A stretch of DNA of 64,000 nucleotides from the NCBI GenBank assembly GCA_016946835.1, contig JACVTC010000045.1, forward strand, positions 776,501 through 840,500. The letters run 5' to 3'. The position numbers and the translations under genes were made by a program. Below the pieces are notes generated by a model. The model was not told the origin of the DNA. It was given only the letters and a program-made list of their open reading frames with translations, and searched no databases. This document shows, in pieces, positions 1 to 12,642 of this stretch (position 1 is the stretch's first letter; every line of letters begins with the position of its first letter). This stretch comes from Neocallimastix lanati (nom. inval.). Lineage: Eukaryota; Neocallimastigomycota; Neocallimastigomycetes; Neocallimastigales; Neocallimastigaceae.

Positions 1-383
1 TTAACTTATATTTATTTATTTATTTTTTTAATATTTATTACTTAATATTTATTGTTTAATGTTTAATTATGAATTATTAATTAATTTTTTTTTTTACTTA
101 TTAAAATATTAAAAGTTAAATGTAGTATTTAAAAAAAACATGAATAAATAAATAAATAAATAAATAAATAATGAAATAAATTATACTTATTTTTAATAAG
201 ATTTAATATTTTTTCCTTCCTTTACTAATTATAAATATTTTAAAGAAACTATTAAAATCTATGGAATATAAATATTGTTAAAAGTCTTTAAGATATAAAA
301 TAATTATAAAAAAAGAAGTCTTATTTTTATTTTTAGAGTTGTGAATAGAGCATTTGTATAGTTTTCATATCAGTTTGATTTGA

Positions 384-418
<35 letters not shown>

Positions 419-854
419 TATTTTTATTTATATTCATATAATAATAATTTTTTATAAAATATGAAATAATAATATTTGTATTATTTCTTACTTCAAAATA
501 TTATCATTTTATAAATGTTTGGAACATACATTTTTAGGTAATGATATATAATTAGAGACAGGAAAGATAAAATAATATTTCTGGATTTTTTAAAATATTC
601 TTTTTAATAAATAAAATATAAAGATAAAAGAATCAAAATAGCTAAAGCATTTTATATATTAATAAATAAAAATAATATCAAATTTAAAGAAAAAGAAAAA
701 AAAAATAATTTATATATTAAAATTTATTATTTTTATTTTAATATATAGATATAGTTTTTCAAAAAGATATTTAATACCTTTTATTATCCTATCGACATTC
801 CTTAAAAATATTAAAGTAAGAGCTACATGTAACAATTAAAAATCAAATTCTATG
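1..854. other. AT-rich intergenic DNA, no gene seen
   Basis: Almost pure A/T with short tetranucleotide runs (TTTA, AAAT) and a poly-T tract at about 389-417. I see no reading frame with protein-like composition on either strand and no RNA gene. It ends where a truncated LTR begins. Confidence 0.6.
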
Positions 855-958
855 TATAATATAAAATTCTTCAATAATAACTCCTTTTAATAAAATAGAT
901 GAAATTAGATTTACATTTTCTATAAACATAAATAAAACGAATCTTTTACTTTTTAACA

Positions 959-975
959 GATTAAGAGTCTCAATC
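959..975 (+). promoter_or_regulatory. Copia primer-binding site (tRNA-Lys anticodon-arm type)
   Basis: The 17 bases right after the LTR (GATTAAGAGTCTCAATC) are complementary to the anticodon stem-loop of a tRNA whose loop would read CTCTTAA, i.e. a tRNA-Lys(CUU)-like molecule. The same block follows the LTR in three other copia elements of this window (17517-17533, 19587-19600 and 49650-49666). Use of an internal tRNA fragment as primer is known for copia-type elements; the Lys identity is inference from the loop sequence. Confidence 0.65.
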
Positions 976-1307
976 TCACCAGATTGATTGAACATTAAGT
1001 TAAGTGTTAGAAAAATTATATAAATAAATTTAACAATTATTTTGAATTAAAGTTATTAATTAATATCTTAAATTCTTATTGTAAAATAAATCAATTCCAA
1101 TAATAATTAATAATATATAAAACTTAACATGTACAAATCAACAATTCTGTAATATAAATTTAAAATATTCATTAAACATAAATTTAAAATATTTATGATA
1201 TATACAAATTTTAATTATTTTCGAAAATAAGTATCAATTTTTATATATTATCTAATGAATACATTAAATATTAGGAATAAAAATAATAAAAAAATAATAA
1301 AATACCA

Positions 1308-1492
1308 AGCTGAATTTAGTCAGCGGTATAATTAAAAAGCTGAGAAGTCAGCGTTATTATAATCAGCTGAATATTTTCAGCGTTATAATAAAGAGCTGAA
1401 AAGGTCAGCATAATTAAAAAAGCTGAAAAGTCAGCGTTATTATAAAGAGCTGAATATTGTCAGCGTTATAATAAAGAGCTGAAAAGTCAGCG
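1308..1492 (+). repeat. Leader hairpin array, seven units
   Basis: Seven tandem units with a period near 27 bp. Each is a small hairpin with the stem GCTGA/TCAGC and a 4-6 base loop, separated by AT-rich spacers such as TTATTATAAAG. It lies about 330 bp after the primer-binding site. Arrays with the same architecture but different sequence lie in the leaders of other copia elements here. Confidence 0.8.
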
Positions 1493-1827
1493 ATAATAGT
1501 AATTATACTATTACTTAAAAAATATGTAAAAAAATAATTAAATAAATATATAATATAAATATATTATTTATATATGAAAAAAAAATAATAATATAACTGG
1601 ATTTTATATTTTAATAATTTGAATAATTAAAAATAAAAAAAAAACATATTTATAATTAATATATATATATTATATAGTATTATACTAAAATTATAATATA
1701 TTAATATTAAACACCGAATATAATTAAATTGCTTATAAGATTTAGTATCACTAGCTTTAGTATTGGAGTTATAACGAACATACAAAATACAATATGAACA
1801 CAATTATAATCAAAAATCCTAGAATAC

Positions 1828-1860
<33 letters not shown>

Positions 1861-1863
<3 letters not shown>

Positions 1864-2095
1864 CAAGATTATGTTCAGTGTCAGTTTCCTTCTCTGGTTG
1901 TTTAGGTAAGATGCATTCTTCATCACAATATCCTTTGCATATTCATCTTCAGTGGTTCAAGGATCTCCTACAAATCTACCACAATGTCCATCTATACAAA
2001 GTTTGATATCTCCGTTTTCATTAAATACACATCTAGTATCCACACATTTATTTGTAAAGCATTAAATGAGGAATAATTATTTCCGCTACAACTCT
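1861..2095 (-). pseudogene. Cysteine-rich coding-like fragment captured in a copia element
   Basis: This stretch is clearly richer in G/C than its surroundings. Read on the minus strand, parts of it look like protein: one frame gives NENGDIKLCIDGHCGRF and another gives CKGYCDEECILPK, both with closely spaced cysteines. No single frame covers the stretch, so I treat it as a non-functional fragment, not a gene. It lies antisense to the element and next to a homopolymer. Cys-rich repeats of this sort are common in secreted or extracellular fungal proteins, but I do not recognise a family. Chance is an alternative, although the composition shift argues against it. Confidence 0.4.
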
Positions 2096-2100
2096 TAATT

Positions 2101-2138
2101 CAAGTCTAACTTCATAGAAAGCTAGACTTGAGGGGGAG
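2101..2138 (+). promoter_or_regulatory. Polypurine tract with abutting 8-bp hairpin
   Basis: CAAGTCTA (2101-2108) pairs with TAGACTTG (2123-2130), and the purine tract follows with no gap, ending at the first base of the right LTR. The polypurine tract primes plus-strand DNA synthesis. The young copia element has an equivalent hairpin with different stem bases in the same place. Confidence 0.6.
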
Positions 2139-2374
2139 TGTTAAAATATAAATATTGAAGTTTTGTATATATATAATATTAAGGAGTTTTGTGATATATT
2201 TTAATATATATTTTCAAGTATAAGACCAATAATATATTTGTATAACCTAAATAAAATAACTATAAATATTTTATAATATAAAATTCTTCAATAATAACTC
2301 CTTTTAATAAAATAGATGAAATTAGATTTACATTTTCTATAAACATAAATAAAACGAATCATTTACTTTTAACA

Positions 2375-2638
2375 ATAAGTTTACAGATACATGTACATTT
2401 ACTGAATCAAACAAATAAACAATACTTTCTCCAATTGTAATTATATTTAATTATATTTTATTTTTAAAGTTTAAAATAAAATATACATATAATTATATAC
2501 TAAATTATTTCATATTATCATATATTCAATATTTTATATTTTTTTTTTACGTATATTATATTATTTAATAAAATAAATTTTATCTAATAAGTGACAATAA
2601 AAAATACCATTTTGTAATATGATTCTAACTCTCTTACA
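2375..2638 (-). repeat. Probable left LTR of gypsy relic
   Basis: AT-rich sequence ending in CTCTTACA at 2638, the typical right end of the TGTAAG-type LTRs in this window. It sits immediately next to minus-strand gypsy integrase-like sequence, so it would be that element's 3' LTR. I cannot fix its left end. Confidence 0.35.
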
Positions 2639-5085
2639 TTGGGTGCATGATTGGGAATGGTGAACAATTAATATCTAACCTGGAATTTTTCTTTTCTTCG
2701 TTGACACCTATTACTTTAAACGGTCCATACTTCCTTGTGGTTAGCTTGTAAAAGGGTAGCATATCTTAACTCTCTCGCTTTTTCAACCACATTTATCCAA
2801 CAACTTATACTTGGGATAATTATCGGTTCTACTCTAGTCCATATTATCCAATTATCCAGATTGGGCTATTTCTAATATATGCGTGAGGTTTCCTAGGTTG
2901 TGAGGGAAACTATCAATAATCTTCGCTTACGCCTAACGAGTGTACCAAGTCCTCTGTCTTTGAGGAGTTCTGAACCTGGTAGTCATACAAGGAAAGGAAT
3001 GAAGACTGTTGAGTAGGAGAGTGGATTTAATTGTTATAACAGAACTCTGCTAAGAACAAGTAGTCCATCCAGCTTTCATCATTGTAGGTTCCAACGAAGC
3101 ACCGTAAGTAATTTTCTCCGTAGGCATTGTTCCTTTCTCATCATCGGCTAGTAGAAATTTCTTGATTCAAGGTCCGAAGTCTTGTCAATATCTAAATGTC
3201 CTGCATACTCCGAGTCATGGTTAAGTTGTATAATTGTTTTCAAAAAGTTGTGGGCACATAAACTTGTTCAGGATATTTTTTTCTTATCTGAAGATCATCT
3301 ACTTCCAGCCAATGCTTTTAGTTGTAGTTATTCCTTGAGTTTTCTGCCAGTTCTTTAAATATCTCTTGAGTAATCTTGTCATGTCGGTAGTCCTGCTTGA
3401 TGTCATCCACAAAATTTGTAGATAAAACTAAGTAGCTTGCTTCACCATATACGTCATCGAATCCTACCATCTAGTTTCAAGAGGCTATCTTTGTAAAAGC
3501 CTTTACGATCTGTCTTCTCAGTTTCTACTCTTGAGAGGGCATCAGCTCTATCATTCTTCTTCCCAGGCCTATAAACTATTTCGAACCAATATGTAGCAAA
3601 TAGCTTTGCTAAGTATCTTCGAGCATTAGTATATGGGGCGAAGAGTCCCATGGTCTCCTCTCTGTGACAATACTTCTCCTATCATGAAATTACTAATATC
3701 ACACTCTACGAAAAATTGTTTTTCATAGTCGAGATATACTAGCTCTTGTGGAGGGGTTGGCATTTCCTTCAACTTTCGAAATTCGACTAAACCTTCTTCA
3801 GTTCATTCAAGCATTTCTTCTTTTGATATCATCTTAAATAGCGGCTTAGATATTTCGGAGAAATTTCTTAAAAAATTCCTGTAGTATTTGCAAAAGCCTA
3901 CAAAGTTTTGCATCTGTTTCATATTTTCTGGTTTTGGCCATTCTATCACGACCTTTATTTTTTCTGGGTCAGTTTCTACACCATCTTTGCTGACTACATG
4001 TCCAAGAAATGATATCTTTATACTTAGACATCTTGACTACAAACTTATGTTCAATTAACTTTTTTAAAATTTTGCGAACGTGCTGTACATGTTCCTCTAA
4101 CGTTTTCGAATATACCACTATATCATCAAAGTAAATTTGATAGCACTTCCCGATATCTTCGCTGAAGATATCATTTATGAATCTTCGGAACACAGCTGGT
4201 CTATTGATTAGACCAAAAAGCATCATCAAATACGCAAAGTGTCCAAACTTGGTATTGAAGGCCATCTTATACTTGTCACCTTCTCGAATTCATACCAAGT
4301 TATTAGCAAATTTTATATCGAACTTGGAGAATACTACAGCTCTTTTCATCACTTCAAAAACTGCACTAATTCTTGAGATAGGATAGGCGTTCCGTTTCGT
4401 CCATTGATTCAGCTTCCTGTATTCCATGAATAGTCGTAATTTCTCTAATTTCTTGGGTAGGAACAACACAGGGTAACCTGTCGGAGATTCTGATCTTCGA
4501 ATAAACCATTTGTCCAAATTTTCATCTATGTACTCTTTTAAATGCTTTTTCTACTCTAGGACTTGTAGAATAAATAGTTCCTTTGTAAAGTGGTGTATCA
4601 GATTCTAGTTCTATCTTACAATCATATGGCCTGTGCTCTGGTATCAGCGATTTCATCATTGAAAACTTCGGTTAATTCTCCATAATACTTATCAATTATT
4701 TCAATAATAGGCAGTAGCTTCTCCAGCCCCACTTTCTTAATCGTCTCTACTCCCGAAACCTCTTGGGTTAATATAGCTAGATGATCCTTTTTCTAGTTAT
4801 TATTTTATTCAATTTTTTCTGTAGGGTATTTATTAATTTACTCTCCTTTAGATTTTTCGCTTTTTGTACTTTGAACAATCTGACCATCTATCATAGTCTA
4901 CTAAGTAGTCGTAGTAATCATTGGTGTATTCTATACCTCCTTCGCGGTAGAATTGTCTAGTTAAATCATACACAGTATTTTTCATTCTTTGGTTCTTTAT
5001 ATCCTGGTTTTTAGTGATATAATTGGATAATTACCTTAATTCTATTTAAGCATAGAAAGTTGTAATTATTGTATCAATTATTTTG
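2639..5085 (-). mobile_element. Ty3/gypsy relic, pol region
   Basis: A decayed minus-strand Ty3/gypsy copy. Recognisable parts, from its 3' end: integrase-like sequence (about 2700-3440), the end of RNase H with the hallmark KKNDRADALSR (about 3450-3660), and reverse transcriptase (about 3790-4520) with MLFGLINRPAVF and the catalytic-box-like YFDDIVVYS. Sequence further right (4520-5085) should be protease and gag but is too worn to assign. It has well over ten interruptions and no long open frame, so it is an old fossil. A related fragment, much like its integrase part, is at the right end of the window (63.4-64.0 kb). Confidence 0.8.
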
Positions 5086-6370
5086 TTAGACACAAAATTA
5101 ATAATTATAAAAAAAAGATTTTTATTATAGAAAAATTTAAATTTTAAAAAATTAACTTATATTTTATTGTTTATTAATATAATTTTTTTCTTATAATAAT
5201 AATTCTTGATTTTCAAGTAAAGAAAATCAAGAATTATTTATAAAAAGTTCCAAATCTTAATAAATAACTTTTTAGGAAAATATTTTATCGAAAAATCTGA
5301 GTAGTTTATTGACCAATTATTAATAAATTTGATGATATGTTAATTGAATAAAAAACTTCAATTAACATTTATTTTTTATTTAAATAATATAAATTTAACA
5401 TTATATTTTCAAATTTTATTTAATTTTGAACATTAAAATTCTATATTAATTTGATTTGGTATATTAAATATATATAATATTATTTTTATAGAAATTTATA
5501 TATTAAAATTCTAAATTTATATTAAGTTTTTAAAATTGTATTAATGTAATAATTATTTAAATTAAAATTTAAAATTTATTTATCAAATGAATTTTAACAA
5601 ATATAAAAAATATTTATGATTAATTATTTTAATATTATTATTTTAATGTAATGTTAAAGAATAATAATTTTTACAATATTAATTATGTATTATTAATAAT
5701 AATTTTATTTTAAAAATATTTTATAAAAATTTTAATAATATTTATTAAATAATAGTATTTTTATTTAATAAAGATTAATTATTATTTTTTTATAATAAAA
5801 ATTATAATTATTTTTTACATATTATATTAATATTTTAATAATTAATATAATAATTTAGAAAAATATTTTAAATGAGTTTATTATATGAATAATATATATT
5901 TAAAAATTTATTTATTTAATTATATTTATAAGGTTTTCTTATAATAAAACTTTTGATTTTTTATTAATATAAAAAATCAAGAGTTTTTTTTTTTTAAAAA
6001 ATATTTTCAATTATTTTCTAATCTTAAGTATTATTATTTAATATTTACAAAAAAAATTAGAAGAAAAGACTTGAAAATAATTTATTTAATTTTAATTAAA
6101 TAAATAATTTGATGAATTAATTAATTTTAAAATTAATTAATTATTAAAATTAACTTATTAATTAAATAATTGTAAACATATTGATTTCAAAAAATCATAT
6201 ATTTATTTATGAAAAAGAAATTATTAATTGTTAAAACTTTAATAATTGTTATTTCTTTATATTTTTATTAATTTAATTGATAACATGAATTCATATTAAA
6301 ATTTCTTATTTCAATTTTCTATTATTAATAAAATTTTTTAGTTTTTAATATTTCACCAATTAAATTGTAT
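5086..6370. repeat. AT-rich LTR-like region with two long hairpins
   Basis: No coding potential. It begins near TGTTAGACAC, just after the gypsy relic, and carries two copies of the CTCTTGAT-type hairpin seen in the TGTAAG LTR family: 5202-5234 (13-bp perfect stem) and 5948-5985 (17-bp stem with one T-G pair and a four-base loop). It is probably a worn 5' LTR of the neighbouring gypsy relic, or two overlapping LTRs. Confidence 0.45.
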
Positions 6371-8560
6371 CTCTTACTTTGAATAGCTTAGGATGTACTA
6401 GCCTTAGGTACCGTGCTGGTTTGGGTTTTGTTACAGCTGGTTTCTTAGAAATACTTTTCCTCAGTGGTTTTCCTATCTCTGTACGTCGAGCTGGAGGAGC
6501 TTCTACAGATATAGGAAAGCTGATGACTGTTAATCAAATCCAACTGTAAGAAATCGAGCATTTGGTAAAATTAACTTCGGAAATTCAAAAGAATGCTTTC
6601 GCATCTGAATGTAAACCCCTTCCACTCCACATTAATACAAGAATTTCTTGGTTTAAAACTAGGGGACTTAAGGCCTATACTTACAAAGAACCCGAAGGAA
6701 GACGAGACAATAACGGCTGCATACCCTGCGGAGTATGAGAGACATACCAATGTTCAATGATGAAACAGAGGATGTAGAATCGTTTACTTATGGGGGAAAA
6801 AATACTTTAGTTGACATCAGAAATACAACCAGACCAAACCTATCGCAATACTATACTTCATTAAGGACTATTTACATAAAAATGCTAAAAAGTAGTATCA
6901 GATGAATGAAGTATTCAAACAAAAAAAGACCCGCAAACACAGAGGGTAAAGGATAAGTAATAGAAGGAGTTTAAAAGTGAGCGAATTTTGGAAGAGGTAA
7001 AGTCTGCAATGCTGAAATTTAGGTATGAATGAGGAAAAGCTAATGAGTACCTCTCCAAGTTAAACAGACTAAGTAAAATACTATATCTCAGGGATGAAAC
7101 CAAAAAAATGTAATTAGTACAAAAAGTAAGATCTTCAGTAAGAGAAGCTTTTATAATTTAGCTGCTGAAAGGCAAACACTGGAAGGTTATGTAGCATGCT
7201 TAATAAGGTGTGATACCTTCCCAATGTATTTTATAGACGAAAATTTAGAAAGATACGAATATAACCGTGAGAGAAAGATTGCAATCGTGGCCCTATTAGA
7301 AATAATACGGATTCATAGATTAACATGATCTACTCGAAGTTAGCTAAAGAACCCTGACATTTAATACTGCCACTGACGAAATGTTAATACTTCATGTGAC
7401 TAAAGAGTTCCAGATAAAAAACTGGTAGACGAGCTTACTAATAAGGTCAGATAGTATGACTTAAACACTAGATATAGGCTAGCCAAGGCTATGCGACTAA
7501 CCATAATATTAGATTCAAGATTCATGGATCATGGACAGGTATAAACTAAAGATATCATTTTTAAACCATGTGGTTAGTAAAGTTGGTATAGAAACTGACT
7601 TAGAAAAGATAAAAGCTGTTACTGAATGACCACAACAAGAAAATGTTAAACTGAAGCAAAGCTTTTTAGGCTTTTTCAATTATTACTAAAATTTAAGCAA
7701 GAATTTTTCCGAAGTAACGAAACCTTTATTCAAGATGACCTTAGGGAAGGAAAAATTTTAGTGGAATGTAGAAGGTCTGTACGAGTTTCACAAATTGAAA
7801 GAAAAGCATATCCCTCCTTCAGTGATATCTTACCCTAACCATGACATACTGTTCTTTGTCGAATGTTACTTTAGTAATTACGCCATTTGAGGAGGGTTAT
7901 CATAAAAAGGTGACTACGGGACCCTTCATTCAATATAATATTACTTAAAAATACTTCGTAAAACTGAAAGGAACCACCCTATTACAGAAAAAGAAATATT
8001 AGCTATTAAAACTGCTTCAATTGAATGGGGACACATGCTTCATGGGGAGAAGCATAATTTTATTGTATACAGCAATTACAGAAACTTATTATTCACTACG
8101 AAATCCAATTGTTAATTCCTACACGGTCCACCAAGAAATCGATAAGACATCAGACTTAGTGCCTAGATATTTTTATTGATTAAAGATGAAAAAGGAAATT
8201 TCAGGTTAGGCTAAAGCCTGTAAAATTTGTTCTAGTAGACAGATGATAGGCACAAAGAATATGGTAGAAAAGTAAGAATCCCAGTTGTAGAATTGCCTTG
8301 GAAAGAGATTCAACTAGATTTTATTACAGATTTGCCAATGAAAGCAGATTAGAAATGAAGACGGATATATGTGGGATACGAAAAGAGCTGATTACATTTT
8401 AGTGTGCTGTGACAAACAATACCAAAATGATCCATTTGATATGGTTTAAACATTTTTCGAAAGCGAACGAGATTTCTGATGTATTCCATAAAGAAATATA
8501 TAAATTGTATGGATTATTATTAATCTAAATGAATTTCATTACAAAATCATGTGAATGTTT
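6371..8560 (+). mobile_element. Ty3/gypsy relic, gag to integrase
   Basis: Plus-strand gypsy fossil. Gag-like sequence (for example KANEYLSKLNRLSK, near 7030) is followed by the end of reverse transcriptase (SFLGFFNYY, near 7660), RNase H (ITEKEILAIKTASIEWGHML, near 7980) and the start of integrase (ELPWKEIQLDFITDLPM, near 8290). Much of protease and the reverse transcriptase core is missing or unreadable. It has many interruptions, clearly old. At 6380-6540 the minus strand also has protein-like sequence (EAPPARRTEIGKPLRK) that I cannot place. Confidence 0.75.
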
Positions 8561-8889
8561 ATTAAACATCAAAAAAAATATCAAGAAAATTAGATATATT
8601 TTTAATATAACATTTTATATATAATATTTAATATTTAATTTTTTTTATGTTTATATTTTTTTTATAATTACGAAAGTATGTAAGTTATTTTATAAATTTT
8701 ACATTTTATTTCTTTTATTTATATTATTTAAATATAATAATATTCTGATTAGTTAAACTATATTAAATTCATTATTAAATATTTATTTTTTATATTCTAA
8801 TATTCATTCTAAAATATGATTTTCGTTAAATGTCATATTTTTTTATTAATATTATTTTAATTAAAATATAAATTGGATTTAGTTTATCA
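8561..8889. other. AT-rich spacer
   Basis: Nothing recognisable; it separates the truncated ends of a gypsy and a copia relic. Confidence 0.5.
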
Positions 8890-10414
8890 ATTGATTTTAA
8901 ATGTGTATAATTGACTTCAACCAAATTATTATTTTGGTAGTTGTTTTCAAAGTTTAATGGTTGAGTTAAAATCCAAAATTTAAATGTGTTGGATTGGTTC
9001 GATTTAATTGATAATATTCTTTGATTGTGTTGATCATAAATTGGTGTGTATGATTTATTTTTAGTATTATTGAAAATTATTTTGTATCCTTGCTGTGTAA
9101 GATTTCCAATTGATAATAAATTTTTATTTATTTTTGATGAGTAATAACGTTCTTAATGATTATTTTATGATTACTAGTGGATCCTATGAGGTCTCCTTTA
9201 AATTGTATTGATATAACTTGATTACTAGCTAAATAAACTTTTTCATTGCATTTTTGAATATTATTTAATTTATTTAAATGACTTATGATGCTTATTGATG
9301 CGCCGTAATCTAATATCATTTCTTTATGTTTGTTGTCGTTTTGCTTATTTATTGAGGCAAAATTAATATCTTGAAATTCTTGACAATCGTAATCCTTGGT
9401 AAAAACATCGACATAGCTTGTATCATACTTTTTTTTTTTCCATGAAATTGCATAATTTCTACTTTTATTATATTTTTTTTAAAATTATTTTTTCTGCGTT
9501 TGAAAGTTTTTCTTCTTTTATTATTATTTTTGCCATCTCTTTTATTTTTACAGTCATAAAAAAATGACTCCATTTATTACAGTAATTACATCTACCATTT
9601 TTAGTTTTTTAGTAAATGTTTTTATTTTGGTATGTTTTTTCTTATTTGTATTAATGTTAGTATTATTTTCTATTTAAAATTTATTTTGATTATTTTGATT
9701 ATTAGTTATGGATGATTTCAGGCAATATATCCTTAATGTATTCACTACATTTATTCCAATCATTTTTAAATTGGAATAAATTAATCCAACGGAGTTCCTT
9801 TGGAAGACTTCTGTTAAAGATGTCCACTTTAACACTTGGTTTAATGTCATTATTTATTTTCTCGAGTTCATCAATGGTATTCTGTAGTTCAGTAATAAAT
9901 ATTAATATAGACTTATGGGTTGTACTTCAAATAATTAAGTTTATTTTTAAGTTCTAATTTAAACGTATTAATGTTTTTGGTAAAAGATCTTTTTAGAATC
10001 TCCACAATTCGAAAGCCGTTTTGTTTGGTCCTTGCACAATACCTTGCTTTTTTTCTCCAATACTGTTTAGGACGATCCATTTTGATGTAATACTAATATT
10101 GATGCCAACCACATTGATGTTTTTGTCATACACCAACGTATCATCAAATTCATCTTCAATATATTCAGATAAATCAACTTGTATATCTCTTTTCCTTAAC
10201 TTTTTAACCTTTTTTTTGGAGACATAACAAACTAGATTGTTAATTTATAATAGATGAAGAATTTTGGTTCTCCATCTTATATATAGCTTTCAGTATTTAA
10301 TTCAACTACTTTGTTAAAATTTTCAGAATAGTTAAATTTAATTGTTGGCCTGATGTCAATGAGTTATTCAATGGTAATCACTTCATTTTCATTATTTTTT
10401 CTAGTATTAGCCAT
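8890..10414 (-). mobile_element. Ty1/copia relic, gag and protease part
   Basis: Minus-strand copia fossil, starting with an ATG at 10414 whose product begins MANTRKNNENEVITI, the position and style of the gag start in the young copia. Gag continues leftward, then a worn zinc-knuckle area (about 9560), and a protease-like part ending in VYLASNQVISIQFKGDLIG, equivalent to the region just after the protease active site in the intact relative. Integrase and reverse transcriptase are absent. About ten or more interruptions; old. Confidence 0.7.
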
Positions 10415-11364
10415 TGCTGAAAGTTTTAAACAAATTAATTTATTTTATTAATAATTTATTAATATAAAATATTAATAAATTATTAATATAAAATTATTAT
10501 GAGAATATTTTAAAATACAATTAAAGAGAGATATGTTACATGTTTAAATATTTATTTTTACATATTTAATATATTAATTAAAACTCTATTCTATTTTGAT
10601 TAAATAAATTCAAATTTAATTATATATAGTTTAATATTTTTATTAGGATTTATAATAAACTTTAATAATATTTATTTTTGATAATTGGTTAAGTTACATT
10701 TATTATTTAATATAAAAGGTTATAAAATTTATATATTTCAGTATGATTGGTTTCTATTTTTTATCTTATTTTTAATGTAATATTTTTTATTACGTCATTT
10801 TATATTAATTTTAATTAAACATTGATATTGTTGATTTTATATGTTTTAAAAAATATTTTTATTAATTTTATATTTATTAATATTGAAATTGAATATATTT
10901 GTTTTTTATTTAAGTGATAATTTAAATATATTAATTTACTGTATGATGTAAATATTTATATATTTATTGTTAATAATTAGTAATATTTAAACCCTAACTC
11001 TTCAATTGAGCTATCATTAAAGATAAATTGAAATAAATAAAACATAACATCATTTTATCATTAATATTCAAACTAATAAAAATATATTTTTTTTATTTTT
11101 ATAATATTCATTATAAAAAAAAATGTAATAACCAATATCAATAAGCAAATATTACAGAAAAATTGTGAGAATATTAAGGATATAAGATTTCAAATAAAGT
11201 ATGTATTGTAATTGGTCATAGTTATTTTTTTTTAAAAAAAAATACATAAATAAATATATAATTATATAAATAAAAATTATAAAATAAAAAAATAAAAATT
11301 ATAAAATAAAGAAATAACAATTATAAAATAAAAAAAAAAGAAAAAAAAATATTAAAATAAAAAA
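10415..11364. other. AT-rich DNA between two copia relics
   Basis: Probably the leader and 5' LTR of the left (minus) copia relic and the 5' LTR of the right (plus) one, back to back, but neither LTR boundary nor a primer-binding site is clear. No coding sequence. Confidence 0.4.
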
Positions 11365-11480
11365 TAGTCAACTAGTCCACCTAAGTTGAGAATTATTGAA
11401 AATAAAAAAAAATGTCAACAAGCTAAGTTGTAAATAATTGATAATAAAATAAAAATTATTGTCAACTAGCTAGGTTGAAA
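11365..11480 (+). repeat. Leader hairpin array, three units
   Basis: Three spaced hairpins with stems TCAACT/AGTTGA, CAAC/GTTG and TCAAC/GTTGA. Sequence differs from the GCTGA/TCAGC array at 1.3 kb, but placement before gag and spacing are alike. Confidence 0.6.
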
Positions 11481-11839
11481 ATAATTTAAAATAGTCATTT
11501 AAGTCATTAATACTAAGAATAATTAATGAAAAAAAAATCATTTATTCATTTTAAATTAATCGATAATAACAATATTTAACTAAATATTCTTGATACATAT
11601 AATATAAAATTTTAAAACAAATCTAAAACATGAACAAAATTAAACTAAACTATATAAATTAATATTAATATTAACAATAATATAAAATATGAAAATAGAA
11701 AATAAATAAGAGTAAACTTATTCATGAAAAATAAATTAAACCTAAATTAAATTAATATATAATAAAAGCAATCAAATACATTCATAGGTACAGACAAAGT
11801 AATCTCAATATTCATAATATATATATACACAAAATAAAA

Positions 11840-12015
11840 TTTGTTACTATTTGTTAAAATTAAGAATCTCTTAATTTTTTATAAATAAATGGATAACTGT
11901 ATATTATTTAATTTTATACATTTCTAGAGTATTTATAGTTACTAATATGTGGCTTATTATTATCATTGGTCATATATTTCACAATAAATACATTGAAATA
12001 TATAACATCACTCCT
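11840..12015 (-). repeat. LTR-like block shared with 18.1-18.3 kb
   Basis: The stretch with TATTTATAGTTACTAATATG and ACATCACTCCTT reappears in diverged form at about 18110-18290 (TATTTATAGTGAACATAATA, ATATTACTCCTT). Its right edge has a pyrimidine block (ACTCCTT), which on the minus strand reads as a purine tract followed by an LTR start. Hence probably the 3' LTR of a minus-strand element of which little else remains. Confidence 0.4.
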
Positions 12016-12642
12016 TAAATTAATATGATTATAAACTTTAATATTTATATTTCTGACACTATTAATAGTAACCAATGAATTTAAACGTTTTATATTTTTT
12101 AATTTTATATACGAATCAAAGGACATATATAATATAAACAAAATTTATTTTTAATATAAACAAATATAATTTTAATACATAATTAATAAAACAATAAAAA
12201 TAATAAATATAAAATAAAACATATTAACATACAAAAATCTATTCTGACATCAAACAATTTAAAATAATATTAAATATTAAATATAAAATATATTACTATT
12301 TAATTCAATTTTTAATAAAGAATAAAATGCCACCAAGAAGAATTAATCAAGTAATTAATGTTGAAGACACAGACAATCCACGTAAGATAGTGAATTTCAA
12401 TTATTTTGAATATATCAACTGAGTAATTTAATTGACAACTGAAAATTATCCTTGATGGAAATGAAATATACTTTATTTACTGACCATAAATAATCTATTG
12501 CTTTACATCACTAAAGAAAAAATTAAGAAATTAAGAAAGAAAGATATCAAGGAGGATATATCAGATTACACGGAAGACCAATTTGACAACACATTAGTAT
12601 ATACTTAAAATACTAATGAAAATGACATTAACGACGATATTA

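Larger units (their letters stand above)
855..2374 (+). mobile_element. Short non-autonomous Ty1/copia-type LTR element
   Basis: The segment 855-958 repeats at 2271-2374 with only a few differences, both ending TTTTAACA, so this is a left LTR remnant and a full right LTR (2139-2374, starting TGTTAAAA). Directly after the left LTR is a primer-binding site (959-975) and directly before the right LTR is a purine tract, GAGGGGGAG. The interior of about 1.2 kb has no gag or pol; it holds a hairpin array (1308-1492), a poly-A tract (about 1829-1860) and an antisense cysteine-rich coding-like fragment. It is therefore a TRIM-like element that would depend on copia proteins supplied in trans. The left LTR is incomplete, and the LTR copies are close enough to suggest a fairly recent origin. 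Confidence 0.8.

Noticed and set aside
1308-1492. CRISPR-like look of regularly spaced repeats (also 40436-41720)
   Set aside because: Units are hairpins or minisatellite units inside LTR elements of a eukaryote; spacers are not unique and there are no cas genes.
3454-4517. Independent host genes in the 3.4-4.5 kb frames
   Set aside because: They are pieces of one gypsy pol (RNase H and reverse transcriptase hallmarks).
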